A stretch of DNA of 19,974 bases, from contig CAJOKY010000025.1 of NCBI GenBank assembly GCA_905235425.1, positions 1-19,974 of the forward strand, read 5' to 3'. Position 1 is the first letter of the stretch. Each line of letters begins with the position of its first letter. The stretch comes from an uncultured Selenomonadaceae bacterium (GTDB taxonomy: Bacteria; Bacillota; Negativicutes; Selenomonadales; Selenomonadaceae). Shown in pieces: positions 7,723 through 14,956 of the stretch. The notes beneath the pieces were generated by a model. That model did not search any database. It had not been told where the DNA came from and saw only the letters and a list, made by a program, of their open reading frames with translations. The translations under genes were made by a program, and so were the position numbers.

Positions 7723-9405
7723 ATGAAAAATTTATTAATTTTTATCTTTGTTATGATTTTAAATTTCTTTGTCGTCGTTTCAATCGGTGAATGCCGCGAA
7801 GTTGTTTTCGTGCTAAATGCCGGTCAGTCCATGAGTACTTCTGATCCTATTCGTATAGCGCGTGAAGGCATTATTTGGGCTACGCAAAATCTTTCGGCTG
7901 AAGACGAAGTAGGAATAGTGACTTTCAATAATGAAGCTCATGTAATAAGACCGCTTTCAAAAGTCGGCGACAATCCCGCGCAAAATTTTTCAGTTGATTA
8001 TTACGGACAAAGTAACGCCGGTGCCGGAATTTTGACGGCACTTGATATGTTGACGCCGAAATTTAACACTGAGCGCGATATAATTTTTATCACAGACGGC
8101 GAAATTTTAGATGCACAATCGACGGCAAATTTCCAGGCGGGTTTAAAGCAAGCGCAATGGTTAGGTATTCCGATATATCTTATTGATTTGCGACACAATG
8201 TCTATCCGAAAAATTACCGTGAGTATGACGCGGTAAAAGTTTTGCCGATAAATTACAACGAACTTTTGACTACACTGCGGACGATTGTGCAGGGTGATTT
8301 TAAAGCGCCGCATATAGCACTGCCGACATATAACGTTATGCGCGGGGAATTGAATTTTACTGTTCCAGTCACTTCCGCAGACCATTTAAAAATTTCTTTG
8401 TTCTCAATAAAGCCCGGCAATGCAAATTTTAAAGATATTCATCCCGACAATATTTTTCAAGGCAACGGCGTGAAAATTTTTGATATAAATTCTCCTGCAA
8501 CAAATTCATTTAAAATTGATATTGATTATCCGCAGGGCGCAGGCGTGGCGCTTGACGTTGTGCCTACCGTTGCCGGAACGTTGCATACCAATTCCGCGAC
8601 GAAATTTTTAATATACGATATTTTGGAAATTACGCCGGTTTATAAAAAGGCGCTTGATACAAAAATTTTGAGTAATGCATTTTTTGACGGCAAGCGCATA
8701 CATTTGGAGATTGACAACAAAAAAGTTGAAGGCGTGATTCAAAACGGCGTGATTGAAGTGCAGCTTGATGATTTTGACGAAAATCTTTATCTGCAGAAAA
8801 TTCACTTTGAAGATATTGGGATAATTTTTGAAGGTCACTATACTGCAGAAATAGTTGCGCCGAAACGTCATTATGGCTCGTTGTTAATGGCATTGGCAGG
8901 AATTTTGCTGATAGGATTTTTATCGTGGCGCATTTATGATAAGCGTTATAAAGCGGCGTTGCACGTTGCAGATGTTACGGCAATGCTTGATGACTCTGAA
9001 AAATATTTACCAATGCTTGAAGAAAATACCTCTTCCGCAAAAAATTCTGATGTCTCGTACAAAGGCAGGTTAGTTCTTTATATCACAAAAATTCACGAAG
9101 ATGAAGATTTTGAGCCGCGTGAATTTAATCTGCTGAGAATGGATTCAGATAAAATTTCAGTATTATACGTTTTGGAAAAATGCGGCATATTTGGAATTTT
9201 TCCAAATTCCAAAAATATTTTCATACGTCCTAACGATCGCGGAATTTCTATTGACAATCAATCCGATTGTACGATAATTAATCGCAATGTCATTGTCGAA
9301 AAGGGCGGTCAAGTTTCATTGGGCTATAATGATTCTGTAAACATAGCTTCAATTGATGAAACGTCTGAATTGATTATGGTTTATAAAAGTTTGAAACCTG
9401 TTTAG
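7723..9405 (+). CDS. Membrane vWA-domain protein with FHA-like C-terminal domain
   Basis: A 560-residue protein with an N-terminal signal/anchor (residues 4-22, IFVMILNFFVVVSIG), an extracytoplasmic vWA domain (about 25-195), a second beta-rich domain (about 205-375), one transmembrane helix (about 387-405, LLMALAGILLIGFLSW) and a cytoplasmic part. The usual vWA metal motif DxSxS is altered to NAGQS (about residue 32) while the later TDGE loop (about 123) is kept, so metal-dependent binding may be lost. The last ~110 residues (GRLVLYI, then IFIRPNDRGISIDN, IINRNVIVEKGGQVSLGYND) have the strand-and-turn rhythm of an FHA domain, without the conserved Arg/Ser phosphothreonine residues being certain. 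vWA plus FHA next to a phosphatase suggests a phospho-signalled envelope component of the secretion module; this is inference. The stop is TAG, the first unit of a heptamer array. Confidence 0.9.
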   Translation: MKNLLIFIFVMILNFFVVVSIGECREVVFVLNAGQSMSTSDPIRIAREGIIWATQNLSAEDEVGIVTFNNEAHVIRPLSKVGDNPAQNFSVDYYGQSNAGAGILTALDMLTPKFNTERDIIFITDGEILDAQSTANFQAGLKQAQWLGIPIYLIDLRHNVYPKNYREYDAVKVLPINYNELLTTLRTIVQGDFKAPHIALPTYNVMRGELNFTVPVTSADHLKISLFSIKPGNANFKDIHPDNIFQGNGVKIFDINSPATNSFKIDIDYPQGAGVALDVVPTVAGTLHTNSATKFLIYDILEITPVYKKALDTKILSNAFFDGKRIHLEIDNKKVEGVIQNGVIEVQLDDFDENLYLQKIHFEDIGIIFEGHYTAEIVAPKRHYGSLLMALAGILLIGFLSWRIYDKRYKAALHVADVTAMLDDSEKYLPMLEENTSSAKNSDVSYKGRLVLYITKIHEDEDFEPREFNLLRMDSDKISVLYVLEKCGIFGIFPNSKNIFIRPNDRGISIDNQSDCTIINRNVIVEKGGQVSLGYNDSVNIASIDETSELIMVYKSLKPV

Positions 9406-9451
9406 GGAGTAGTAAGTAGTAAGTAGTGAGTAGTGAGTAGGGAAGAGTGAA
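9403..9451 (+). repeat. TAG heptamer array 1
   Basis: Seven 7-base units in perfect register starting on the stop codon of the vWA gene: TAGGGAG, TAGTAAG, TAGTAAG, TAGTGAG, TAGTGAG, TAGGGAA, GAGTGAA. Because seven is not a multiple of three, the array puts stop codons in all three forward frames. It has relatives at 11663 and 13156. Heptanucleotide repeats (STRR) are known from cyanobacteria; I know of no named equivalent for this genome type. Confidence 0.9.
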
Positions 9452-9527
9452 GATTTGCGTAAGGATAGAGAATATTTTTTGGACGAAGATGTTTTGCGAA
9501 TCCAAAACGAAGTAAGGCGGTATCACG

Positions 9528-9869
9528 ATGAGCAAAGAATATATGACGGCAATGTCAATGATAAAGTGCAACGGCGCGACAGTACCGGTTCCAATACCGA
9601 TAATGTGTCCGATAAGTCACGGAGTGATTTCCTGCAAGACGCACCTGCCGCTACTCAACGCCAATGATAAAATTCCTTTTATGAACATAATGACTTTTGG
9701 CACGTGCAAAATGATTCCGCCGACTCCTGCAGGTCCCGTACCTTGCATACCGGCTATAATTATGGCGTGGAAAAGTTGTGATATGCATTACTTTGTAGGC
9801 GGCGCACCGGCATTGACTAAAGACAGCTTTTTAACCTGCACTTTCGGAGGGACGATAAAATTTCAGTAA
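9528..9869 (+). CDS. DUF4280 PAAR-like spike-tip protein
   Basis: A 113-residue protein with the hallmarks of DUF4280/PAAR-like proteins: hydrophobic N-terminus with KCNGA (residues 13-17), NIMTFGTCKMI near the middle, PVPCIPAI, GGAPALTKDSFLTC and a closing FGGTIKFQ. PAAR-like proteins fold into a small cone that sharpens the VgrG spike of contractile injection systems and often carry or recruit cargo. The gene overlaps the following VgrG-like gene by ten bases if that gene starts at ATT 9860, so the two are translationally linked. The start is ATG 9528, with a weak purine-rich ribosome site (AAGGCGG near 9513-9519); internal ATGs at 9543 and 9552 are alternatives. The length matches stand-alone DUF4280 proteins. 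Confidence 0.9.
   Translation: MSKEYMTAMSMIKCNGATVPVPIPIMCPISHGVISCKTHLPLLNANDKIPFMNIMTFGTCKMIPPTPAGPVPCIPAIIMAWKSCDMHYFVGGAPALTKDSFLTCTFGGTIKFQ
9846..9850 (+). promoter_or_regulatory. Ribosome site GGAGG deciding an ATT start
   Basis: A perfect GGAGG inside the end of the PAAR-like gene lies nine bases before ATT 9860, in frame with the VgrG-like gene. No ATG, GTG or TTG exists in that frame near this site, although clear VgrG-type sequence is encoded from here onwards. Confidence 0.6.
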
Positions 9870-11665
9870 AAAAAATTTCCGTAGCGATAGGCGATTTAAA
9901 AATTGAAGGCGTCGAATACAAACAGCTGATTGACATTGATATTTCCGAAAATGTCGGTCAACACGGCGTCTGCAGATTTTCTGTCATTGTCGATGAAAAA
10001 TTTGACACGAAGACAATTTTAAGCCGGGCGCAAACTCAAATTAAAGTTAAGGCTGACAAAGATATTATTTTCTGCGGAATTATTTGTCAGTGCAGATTGG
10101 ACGATCGCATTAACGTCAAGTACTTGCACGTTACGGCTAAATCTTTATCCTGCAAGCTTGAATCTGCGCGGAAGTCTATGACTTTTCAAAATGCCAAGAA
10201 AAAATTTTCAGATATGCTTTCAGTAGTTGAAAAAGACTACAAGCCGGCGGAAATTTCATGTTGGAAAGATGACGCCGTTGCCGAGATGATTTACCGCGAA
10301 AATTTGACGGACTGGGAATTTTTAACCGAACTTGCCGCGCGGCACGGGCAGATTTTATTTGTCGACTCTAAATCTGACAAGTTGCGAATCAGCGTAGGTT
10401 TTAAGGCGTTCAAAGAATTTACGCCTGATGATGATTCTATTACACTTTTGCGCTACAATGTACCTATGAATTTTTTCAAGCGGCTTGAGGCTAATACCTA
10501 CGAAGGCGCACGCTCCGCCTACTTTGTCGAAACGTCTTTGTTCACTTATGATGTTAAAATCGGCGCAGGTTACGGCGTGAATTTCGATAACAAAGTTCAA
10601 GCCGTCATTTCAAGTCACGTTTACATTTACGAAAATGTTTTGCGCAATGAAATTACTTTGCGACACGAAGAAGGTTGCCGCGCAGATGCGTGGGACGTAG
10701 TTAAGCATTTCGACAAATTTTTCTATATTACCGGCAAGGTGCTTGAATCTAAAGATACAAATGTTAAAGTGCAATTTGACTGCGACGAAAAGCAGGATAA
10801 AAACGAGGCTCTTGATATTCCCTACGAATCGCCGGTAAGCAATTATCTTTACACAATGCCTGATGAAAACGACAAAGTTTTTGTCTACGTTGACCACATT
10901 CGGCAAGCGGCTATGGGCAGTCTTCGCGCTAAAGAAGTTTCCGACGATTATAAAGATCGCTCATTCAAAGTTGCGAAAAATTCTGCGCTGATTTTCGATC
11001 CTAAGAAAACTGAATTTAACGCCGCTGAAAAAACTGCCGTCACTCAAGAAGGCGACGTAAAATTTTCAACGCCGAAAGATATAATTTTTTCGTGTAAAGG
11101 AGATTTAATTATTCAATCGGCACAGGGTTTAATGCCGGATAATCAGCTTAATATGGTGGCGGCGCATATGGCAGGCTACGCGCAGTATTTAGCGGGACTC
11201 GGGCAACCGGCTACAGTACAATTCAATCCTGCCGCGTCTACTGTCGGCAAAGTCACTTCCCAAATTACTAACAGCGGATCTAAGGCTGAAAGTGTTGAAC
11301 TCTCTGACATTGCAAAGGAACTTGACAAGTTGACGGGACGCAAGGATAACAAGTCTGAAAATAAAAATTCCGGCGGTGGTTCCGGTGGTACGATTAAGCT
11401 TGACGGCAAAAAAAGTTCACTGATTGAAGTTAAAGACAGCTCCATTGAGATGAAGGGTAGCGATTTGAACGTTAAGACACCCGCGTTAATGCAGGTCGGC
11501 TATATTCCGATGGCGGGCGGCGGTACGGGTTCACTCAGCAAATTTGAAGGCGGCAACCCCAAAAATCGCTCGGATAAAATCAACGCTGAACACGGCAAGG
11601 AAGATCGCTCCCGCGTCAAGGAACAAGTCACAAAGACGCCGGACACCAAAAGCATTTCGCGATAG
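9860..11665 (+). CDS. VgrG-like (phage late control D / gp27-gp5) spike protein 1, ATT start
   Basis: 601 residues if translation begins at ATT 9860. The first ATG (10097) would cut off about 79 residues that align by eye with the start of the second VgrG-like protein of this window (KIEGVEYKQLIDIDI against KIDGVEFLQILQIEI), so the upstream frame is real. Regions: gp27-like hub to about 270, including WEFLTELAARHGQILFVDS; a gp5-type OB domain about 285-370 (ITGKVLESKDTNVKVQF, SPVSNYLYTMPDENDKVFVY); a repetitive beta-prism stretch (GDVKFSTPKDIIFSCKGDLI) and a second one (SLIEVKDSSIEMKGSDLNVK) separated by a Gly/Ser-rich linker. Its role would be the trimeric spike at the tip of a contractile injection system, capped by the PAAR-like protein. 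The ATT could be a genuine rare start, or a mutated ATG that silences the gene. Confidence 0.85.
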   Translation: MSVKKISVAIGDLKIEGVEYKQLIDIDISENVGQHGVCRFSVIVDEKFDTKTILSRAQTQIKVKADKDIIFCGIICQCRLDDRINVKYLHVTAKSLSCKLESARKSMTFQNAKKKFSDMLSVVEKDYKPAEISCWKDDAVAEMIYRENLTDWEFLTELAARHGQILFVDSKSDKLRISVGFKAFKEFTPDDDSITLLRYNVPMNFFKRLEANTYEGARSAYFVETSLFTYDVKIGAGYGVNFDNKVQAVISSHVYIYENVLRNEITLRHEEGCRADAWDVVKHFDKFFYITGKVLESKDTNVKVQFDCDEKQDKNEALDIPYESPVSNYLYTMPDENDKVFVYVDHIRQAAMGSLRAKEVSDDYKDRSFKVAKNSALIFDPKKTEFNAAEKTAVTQEGDVKFSTPKDIIFSCKGDLIIQSAQGLMPDNQLNMVAAHMAGYAQYLAGLGQPATVQFNPAASTVGKVTSQITNSGSKAESVELSDIAKELDKLTGRKDNKSENKNSGGGSGGTIKLDGKKSSLIEVKDSSIEMKGSDLNVKTPALMQVGYIPMAGGGTGSLSKFEGGNPKNRSDKINAEHGKEDRSRVKEQVTKTPDTKSISR

Positions 11666-11731
11666 GTAGTAAGTAGTTAATAGTAAGTAGTATTTTCCAC
11701 TACTCACTACCTCACTACTCACTACTAACTA
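11663..11731 (+). repeat. TAG heptamer array 2, with inverted copy
   Basis: The array again begins at the stop codon of the preceding gene (TAG 11663-11665), shifts register by four, then runs TAGTAAG, TAGTTAA, TAGTAAG, TAGTATT. After a short TTTTCC spacer come reverse-complement units (CTACTCA, CTACCTCA, CTACTCA, CTACTAA), so transcripts can fold into a long imperfect hairpin. It fills the gap to the ribosome site (AAAAGGA) of the RHS-like gene. Confidence 0.88.
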
Positions 11732-11745
11732 AAAAGGAATCTTGT

Positions 11746-13158
11746 ATGGACTTTGAAATTACGTTGCCGGAATTGGCGCGGCACGAATACGCCATTGACT
11801 ACGCGACGGGAAATTTTACCCTGAAAATTATCGACTACGCCCAATGCACCATTTTGAAAAATTTTACCGTACAACGTGAATACAATTCGCTGACCAATCG
11901 CTGGCAGTTTAATATCGACGGCAGACCGCAGAAAGTTACTTTGAATACTCTGCGCGAAGTCTTTTTTATTTTTGAAGGGAAAAATTTAATCTCGGTGCGT
12001 GATGAAATTGAACGCATTACGCGCTATGAATATGCCGAAAATCTTTTAATCTGCGCGAAGTATCCTGACAGAAGTCAAGCCAAATATGTTTACGACGAAT
12101 ATAAAAGGCTGGCGACTTGCATTGAAGGCGGGAAAATTCTCTTTCAAAATGAATATGACGAATTTGGACGGCTGATAAAAATTACCGACGCGAACGGTAC
12201 GCGAAATTTTTTCTACGACGATAAAAACCGGCAGACAATTGAAAGCGGTCGCGATAATATCACGTACCAATGGACTCGGCGCAAGCTGATTGAAAAAATT
12301 TTTTATGCCGACGAAACTTTTGAACTTTTCAAGTACGATACCGATTTCAGATTGAATTACAAACTTTCGCGTACCGGTGACGAATATGTTTGGCGCTACA
12401 CCAACGGACTTTTGACACGTGAAATTTTGCCAAGCGGTTTGATAAAAGCTTATGAATACGACGCCAACGGCAATTTAATCAGAAAGACTGACAGCGACGG
12501 CAGAGAAGAAATTTTTTCATATTCGACGAAAAATTTATTGATTGGCAAGAAAACTAAATTGAATGTGAAAGATTGGCGGCGTGAAACTTTTGAACGCGAT
12601 ATGGCGGGGAGAATTTTGACGCATAACATTAACGGTCAAGTCACCTCTTATTCCTACGACGAAGAATCTCCCGTGCCTTCAATGATTAAGACGCCCTGCG
12701 GCTACAAGTTCACCTGCTTTTACGATAACGTTTACAGACTGCTGACGATTAAAACCGAAGTCGGAGAATTTTTCTTTGCACATACGCCGATGAATAAAAT
12801 TGTTGCCGCGCAGAAGGATATTTTTGCGCCGATTGAACGTCCCGAAAAATTTTCAGATGACGCCGATATAAAAATTTTTGACAACGGCGACAGATTGATT
12901 GAAATGCGGCAGAAGGTCGGCGATAAATTTAAGCTTGTACGTTGGAAGTATGATTTAAATGATAACTGCATTGAGCGGCGTGAATGGCTTGATTTGCAGA
13001 CTTCGCAAAGTGCGACGGGGCGCGTAAAAGTTATTCAGTACGAGTACGACGCGCAGAATAGATTGGTTTTTGAATTTGACGGCGAAAACGTCGCTAAATA
13101 TTATTACGATTGTTTGAACCGCTTAACTGTAAAACGAAGAGGGAAGTTTAGAAAATAG
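11746..13158 (+). CDS. YD-repeat (RHS family) protein lacking core and toxin end
   Basis: A 470-residue protein with many YD repeats, for example YDEFGRLIKITDANG, YDDKNRQTIESG, YEYDANGNLIRKTDSDG, FERDMAGRILTHNINGQ and YEYDAQNRLVFEFDGEN. RHS proteins build a hollow shell that encloses a toxic C-terminal domain and are delivered by VgrG/PAAR spikes. This one stops right after a YD repeat (YYYDCLNRLTVKRRGKFRK) with no DPxGL-type core motif and no toxin domain, so it is a truncated shell, an orphan structural version, or a gene whose end was lost. It is far shorter than full RHS toxins. An AAAAAGGA ribosome site precedes ATG 11746. It sits between two VgrG-like genes and between two heptamer arrays, and its stop TAG is the first unit of the second of these. 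Confidence 0.9.
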   Translation: MDFEITLPELARHEYAIDYATGNFTLKIIDYAQCTILKNFTVQREYNSLTNRWQFNIDGRPQKVTLNTLREVFFIFEGKNLISVRDEIERITRYEYAENLLICAKYPDRSQAKYVYDEYKRLATCIEGGKILFQNEYDEFGRLIKITDANGTRNFFYDDKNRQTIESGRDNITYQWTRRKLIEKIFYADETFELFKYDTDFRLNYKLSRTGDEYVWRYTNGLLTREILPSGLIKAYEYDANGNLIRKTDSDGREEIFSYSTKNLLIGKKTKLNVKDWRRETFERDMAGRILTHNINGQVTSYSYDEESPVPSMIKTPCGYKFTCFYDNVYRLLTIKTEVGEFFFAHTPMNKIVAAQKDIFAPIERPEKFSDDADIKIFDNGDRLIEMRQKVGDKFKLVRWKYDLNDNCIERREWLDLQTSQSATGRVKVIQYEYDAQNRLVFEFDGENVAKYYYDCLNRLTVKRRGKFRK

Positions 13159-13252
13159 GTGTTAGGTTTTAGCTTTTAGGTGTTAGGAAAACTGCTCCCT
13201 AATCCCTGCTCCCTGTTCCCTGATTAGGTGTTAGGTGGTAGGGATTAGGGAA
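13156..13252 (+). repeat. TAG heptamer array 3, with inverted block
   Basis: From the stop TAG of the RHS-like gene: TAGGTGT, TAGGTTT, TAGCTTT, TAGGTGT, TAGGAAA; then a reversed block CTCCCTA, ATCCCTG, CTCCCTG, TTCCCTG (13195-13222); then TAGGTGT, TAGGTGG, TAGGGAT, TAGGGAA (13225-13252). CCCTAATCCCT (13197-13207) pairs perfectly with AGGGATTAGGG (13240-13250). The same 11-base word AGGGAAGTTTA occurs just outside on each side (13140-13150, 13281-13291). Confidence 0.88.
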
Positions 13253-13292
13253 TTAAGAATTATTTTATTCCGGAAGGAAAAGGGAAGTTTAA

Positions 13293-14733
13293 ATGGCACT
13301 GATACCAAGTAAAAAAGAAGAGGCAGTGGCTCTGCACGACATAAAAATTGACGGCGTGGAATTTTTGCAAATACTTCAAATTGAAATAAATCACCTTGCC
13401 AATGAATTTGCGCACGCTCGATTGACTCTGCAGGTTGACGAGGAAAAAGGTAAAAAATTTTTGGAGCAGGCGAACGCCGACAAAATTAAAATTTCTGCCC
13501 AAATTAATAAAAAAGACACGGTTTTATTTCAAGGCTACATTTCAAATTTGAGTTTAAATCATACAATTGACGAAGATATTTTGACGGTTGATTTACTTGA
13601 CGCCGCTTGTATGTTGGATTGGAAACGTGAAACTTGCTCCTTCCAAAAACTTACTGATAAGTACGAGGAAGTTTTGAAGACGGCGGTTAAAGACAGCGGC
13701 GGCAAAATTCAGCTGAAAGTTACTGACAAGGCGATTGAAAAAATGATTGTTCGCCTTAATGAAACGTCATGGCAGTTCATAAAGCGGCTGGCGTCTCACT
13801 TCAACGCAATGGTTTTCACTGATATCACTGCCGAAAAGCCCCTTGTGACAATCGGTCTGCCGGAATCCAAGCAAACTGTTGAACTTGAAGACGCGCAGGT
13901 TATTTACAATTTTGAAGACGCGCAGTTTCAATTCATAAACGCCAATGAAACTTTGAAGGCTAAGGGCGCAAAGGTTATCGCCGAAGATTTTGCGTCGGTC
14001 AGTATTGGCGGCTTGTATAAATATCTCAATATCGCCGATACCGTCAAGCTGAATAAGAAAGAATACCGCGTAAAAAATCTGAATTTTAAACTGGTTGATA
14101 CGGTTTTGACGGCGAGTTATACATTGGTCGGCAAGACGGCTTTTTTTGTACCTATTGAACCGCAGAAAAATATTTACGGCAGGGTTTTCCGCGCGCAGGT
14201 TAAAAAAGTTGAAAAGGATAAAATTCAAGCGCACTTGATTGACGTTGACGAAAAATACACTGAAGGTACGACGTGGTTTCCATTTGCAACGGCTTATTCA
14301 AGTGCGGACGGCAGCGGCTGGTACGTTATGCCGGAAGTTGACGACTATGTAAGAATTTTAATGCCGTCGATTGATACAAGTGACGCCTTCGCGCTTAGTT
14401 CAATTAACACCGCGCCGCTTAAAGAGCCGAAGAATAAATCATAAATCTTTGAAGGCGCCGGGCGGTCGTGAAATTTTGTTGACGGATAAAGGCGTTGAGA
14501 TTATCGCCGAGCATCAGAAAACTTTTATTCAGCTTGACAAAGACAAGGGCATTAATATTGTTTCGGCGAAAGATATTGTGATTAATGCTGACGGCAATGT
14601 TTCTTTTGAGGCGAAGGGCAAAATTCAAATGGTTTCGCAAAAAGAAATTACCGCGCAGAGTGGGCAGTCGCACGTAAAGATTTTGTCTAATCAAATTGAT
14701 ATGGGAGGCAGTAATATTATTGTCGGCGAATGA
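13293..14733 (+). pseudogene. VgrG-like spike protein 2, split by a 7-bp frameshift
   Basis: The first part (13293-14444, 383 residues) has the gp27-like hub and a well-conserved gp5 OB domain (IYGRVFRAQVKKVEKDKIQA, then TWFPFATAYSSADGSGWYVM and PEVDDYVRI). It stops at TAA 14442-14444, but the next frame carries straight on with the expected spike-needle sequence (APGGREILLTDKGVEI, HVKILSNQIDMGGSNIIVGE) to TGA 14731-14733. The break coincides with a perfect tandem duplication of ATAAATC (14434-14440 and 14441-14447). Removing one copy restores a single 477-residue protein across the join (KNKSLKAPGGREILL). As written, the spike needle is untranslated unless frameshifting or slippage corrects it. 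A ribosome site AAGGAAAAGG lies upstream of ATG 13293. Unlike VgrG 1 there is no PAAR gene directly beside it. Confidence 0.88.
14434..14447 (+). repeat. Two tandem copies of ATAAATC causing the VgrG 2 frameshift
   Basis: Two exact copies lie back to back. One copy fewer gives a continuous VgrG reading frame, so the change is +7 bases (+1 frame). Loss by slipped-strand replication would restore the gene, although two copies are a small target for fast phase variation. Confidence 0.9.
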
Positions 14734-14744
14734 GGGATTAGGCG

Positions 14745-14913
14745 GTGTTGAATAACGTAAAAAATCGTTTCAAATTTTGATAACGTTGCAGTAGGATAGG
14801 CGCACAAGGATGTGCGCCGTTGCGCGGGCTCGCAGGACGCGAGTGAGCGCAACTGTTTCTTTTTGCTTACTTTTTCTTTGCGTCAAAGAAAAAGTATGAT
14901 CTGTTTTCAACAC
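14745..14913. repeat. Hairpin-rich intergenic repeat with inverted ends
   Basis: The gene-free gap 14734-14956 holds three strong hairpins in a row: GGCGCACA/TGTGCGCC around AGGA (14799-14818); a nested pair GTTGCGC/GCGCAAC with inner CTCGC/GCGAG around AGGAC (14819-14853); and a 13-bp perfect stem TACTTTTTCTTTG/CAAAGAAAAAGTA around CGT (14868-14896). An 8-bp inverted word GTGTTGAA/TTCAACAC (14745-14752, 14906-14913) encloses them. This looks like a miniature mobile or REP-like element; the hairpins could also end transcription of the VgrG unit. No protein is seen. Confidence 0.7.
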
Positions 14914-14956
14914 GTCCTAGTTACAAGCTAACCGCTATCAGCTGACTAAATGAATT

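Noticed and set aside
9455..9667. 70-codon TTG-started frame before and overlapping the PAAR-like gene
   Set aside because: The first ~25 codons look coding-like (YFLDEDVLRIQNEVRRYH), but two thirds overlap the PAAR-like gene in another frame, the end is low-complexity, and there is no ribosome site. It may be a gene fragment; not enough to call.
9403..13252. TAG arrays considered as CRISPR or as transposon ends
   Set aside because: Units are 7 bases with no spacers, and there are no transposase genes or consistent terminal inverted repeats.
14371..14733. Separate gene starting inside the end of VgrG 2
   Set aside because: Its first ~25 residues are a frame shadow of the hub gene; the rest is the displaced VgrG needle, explained by the 7-bp duplication.
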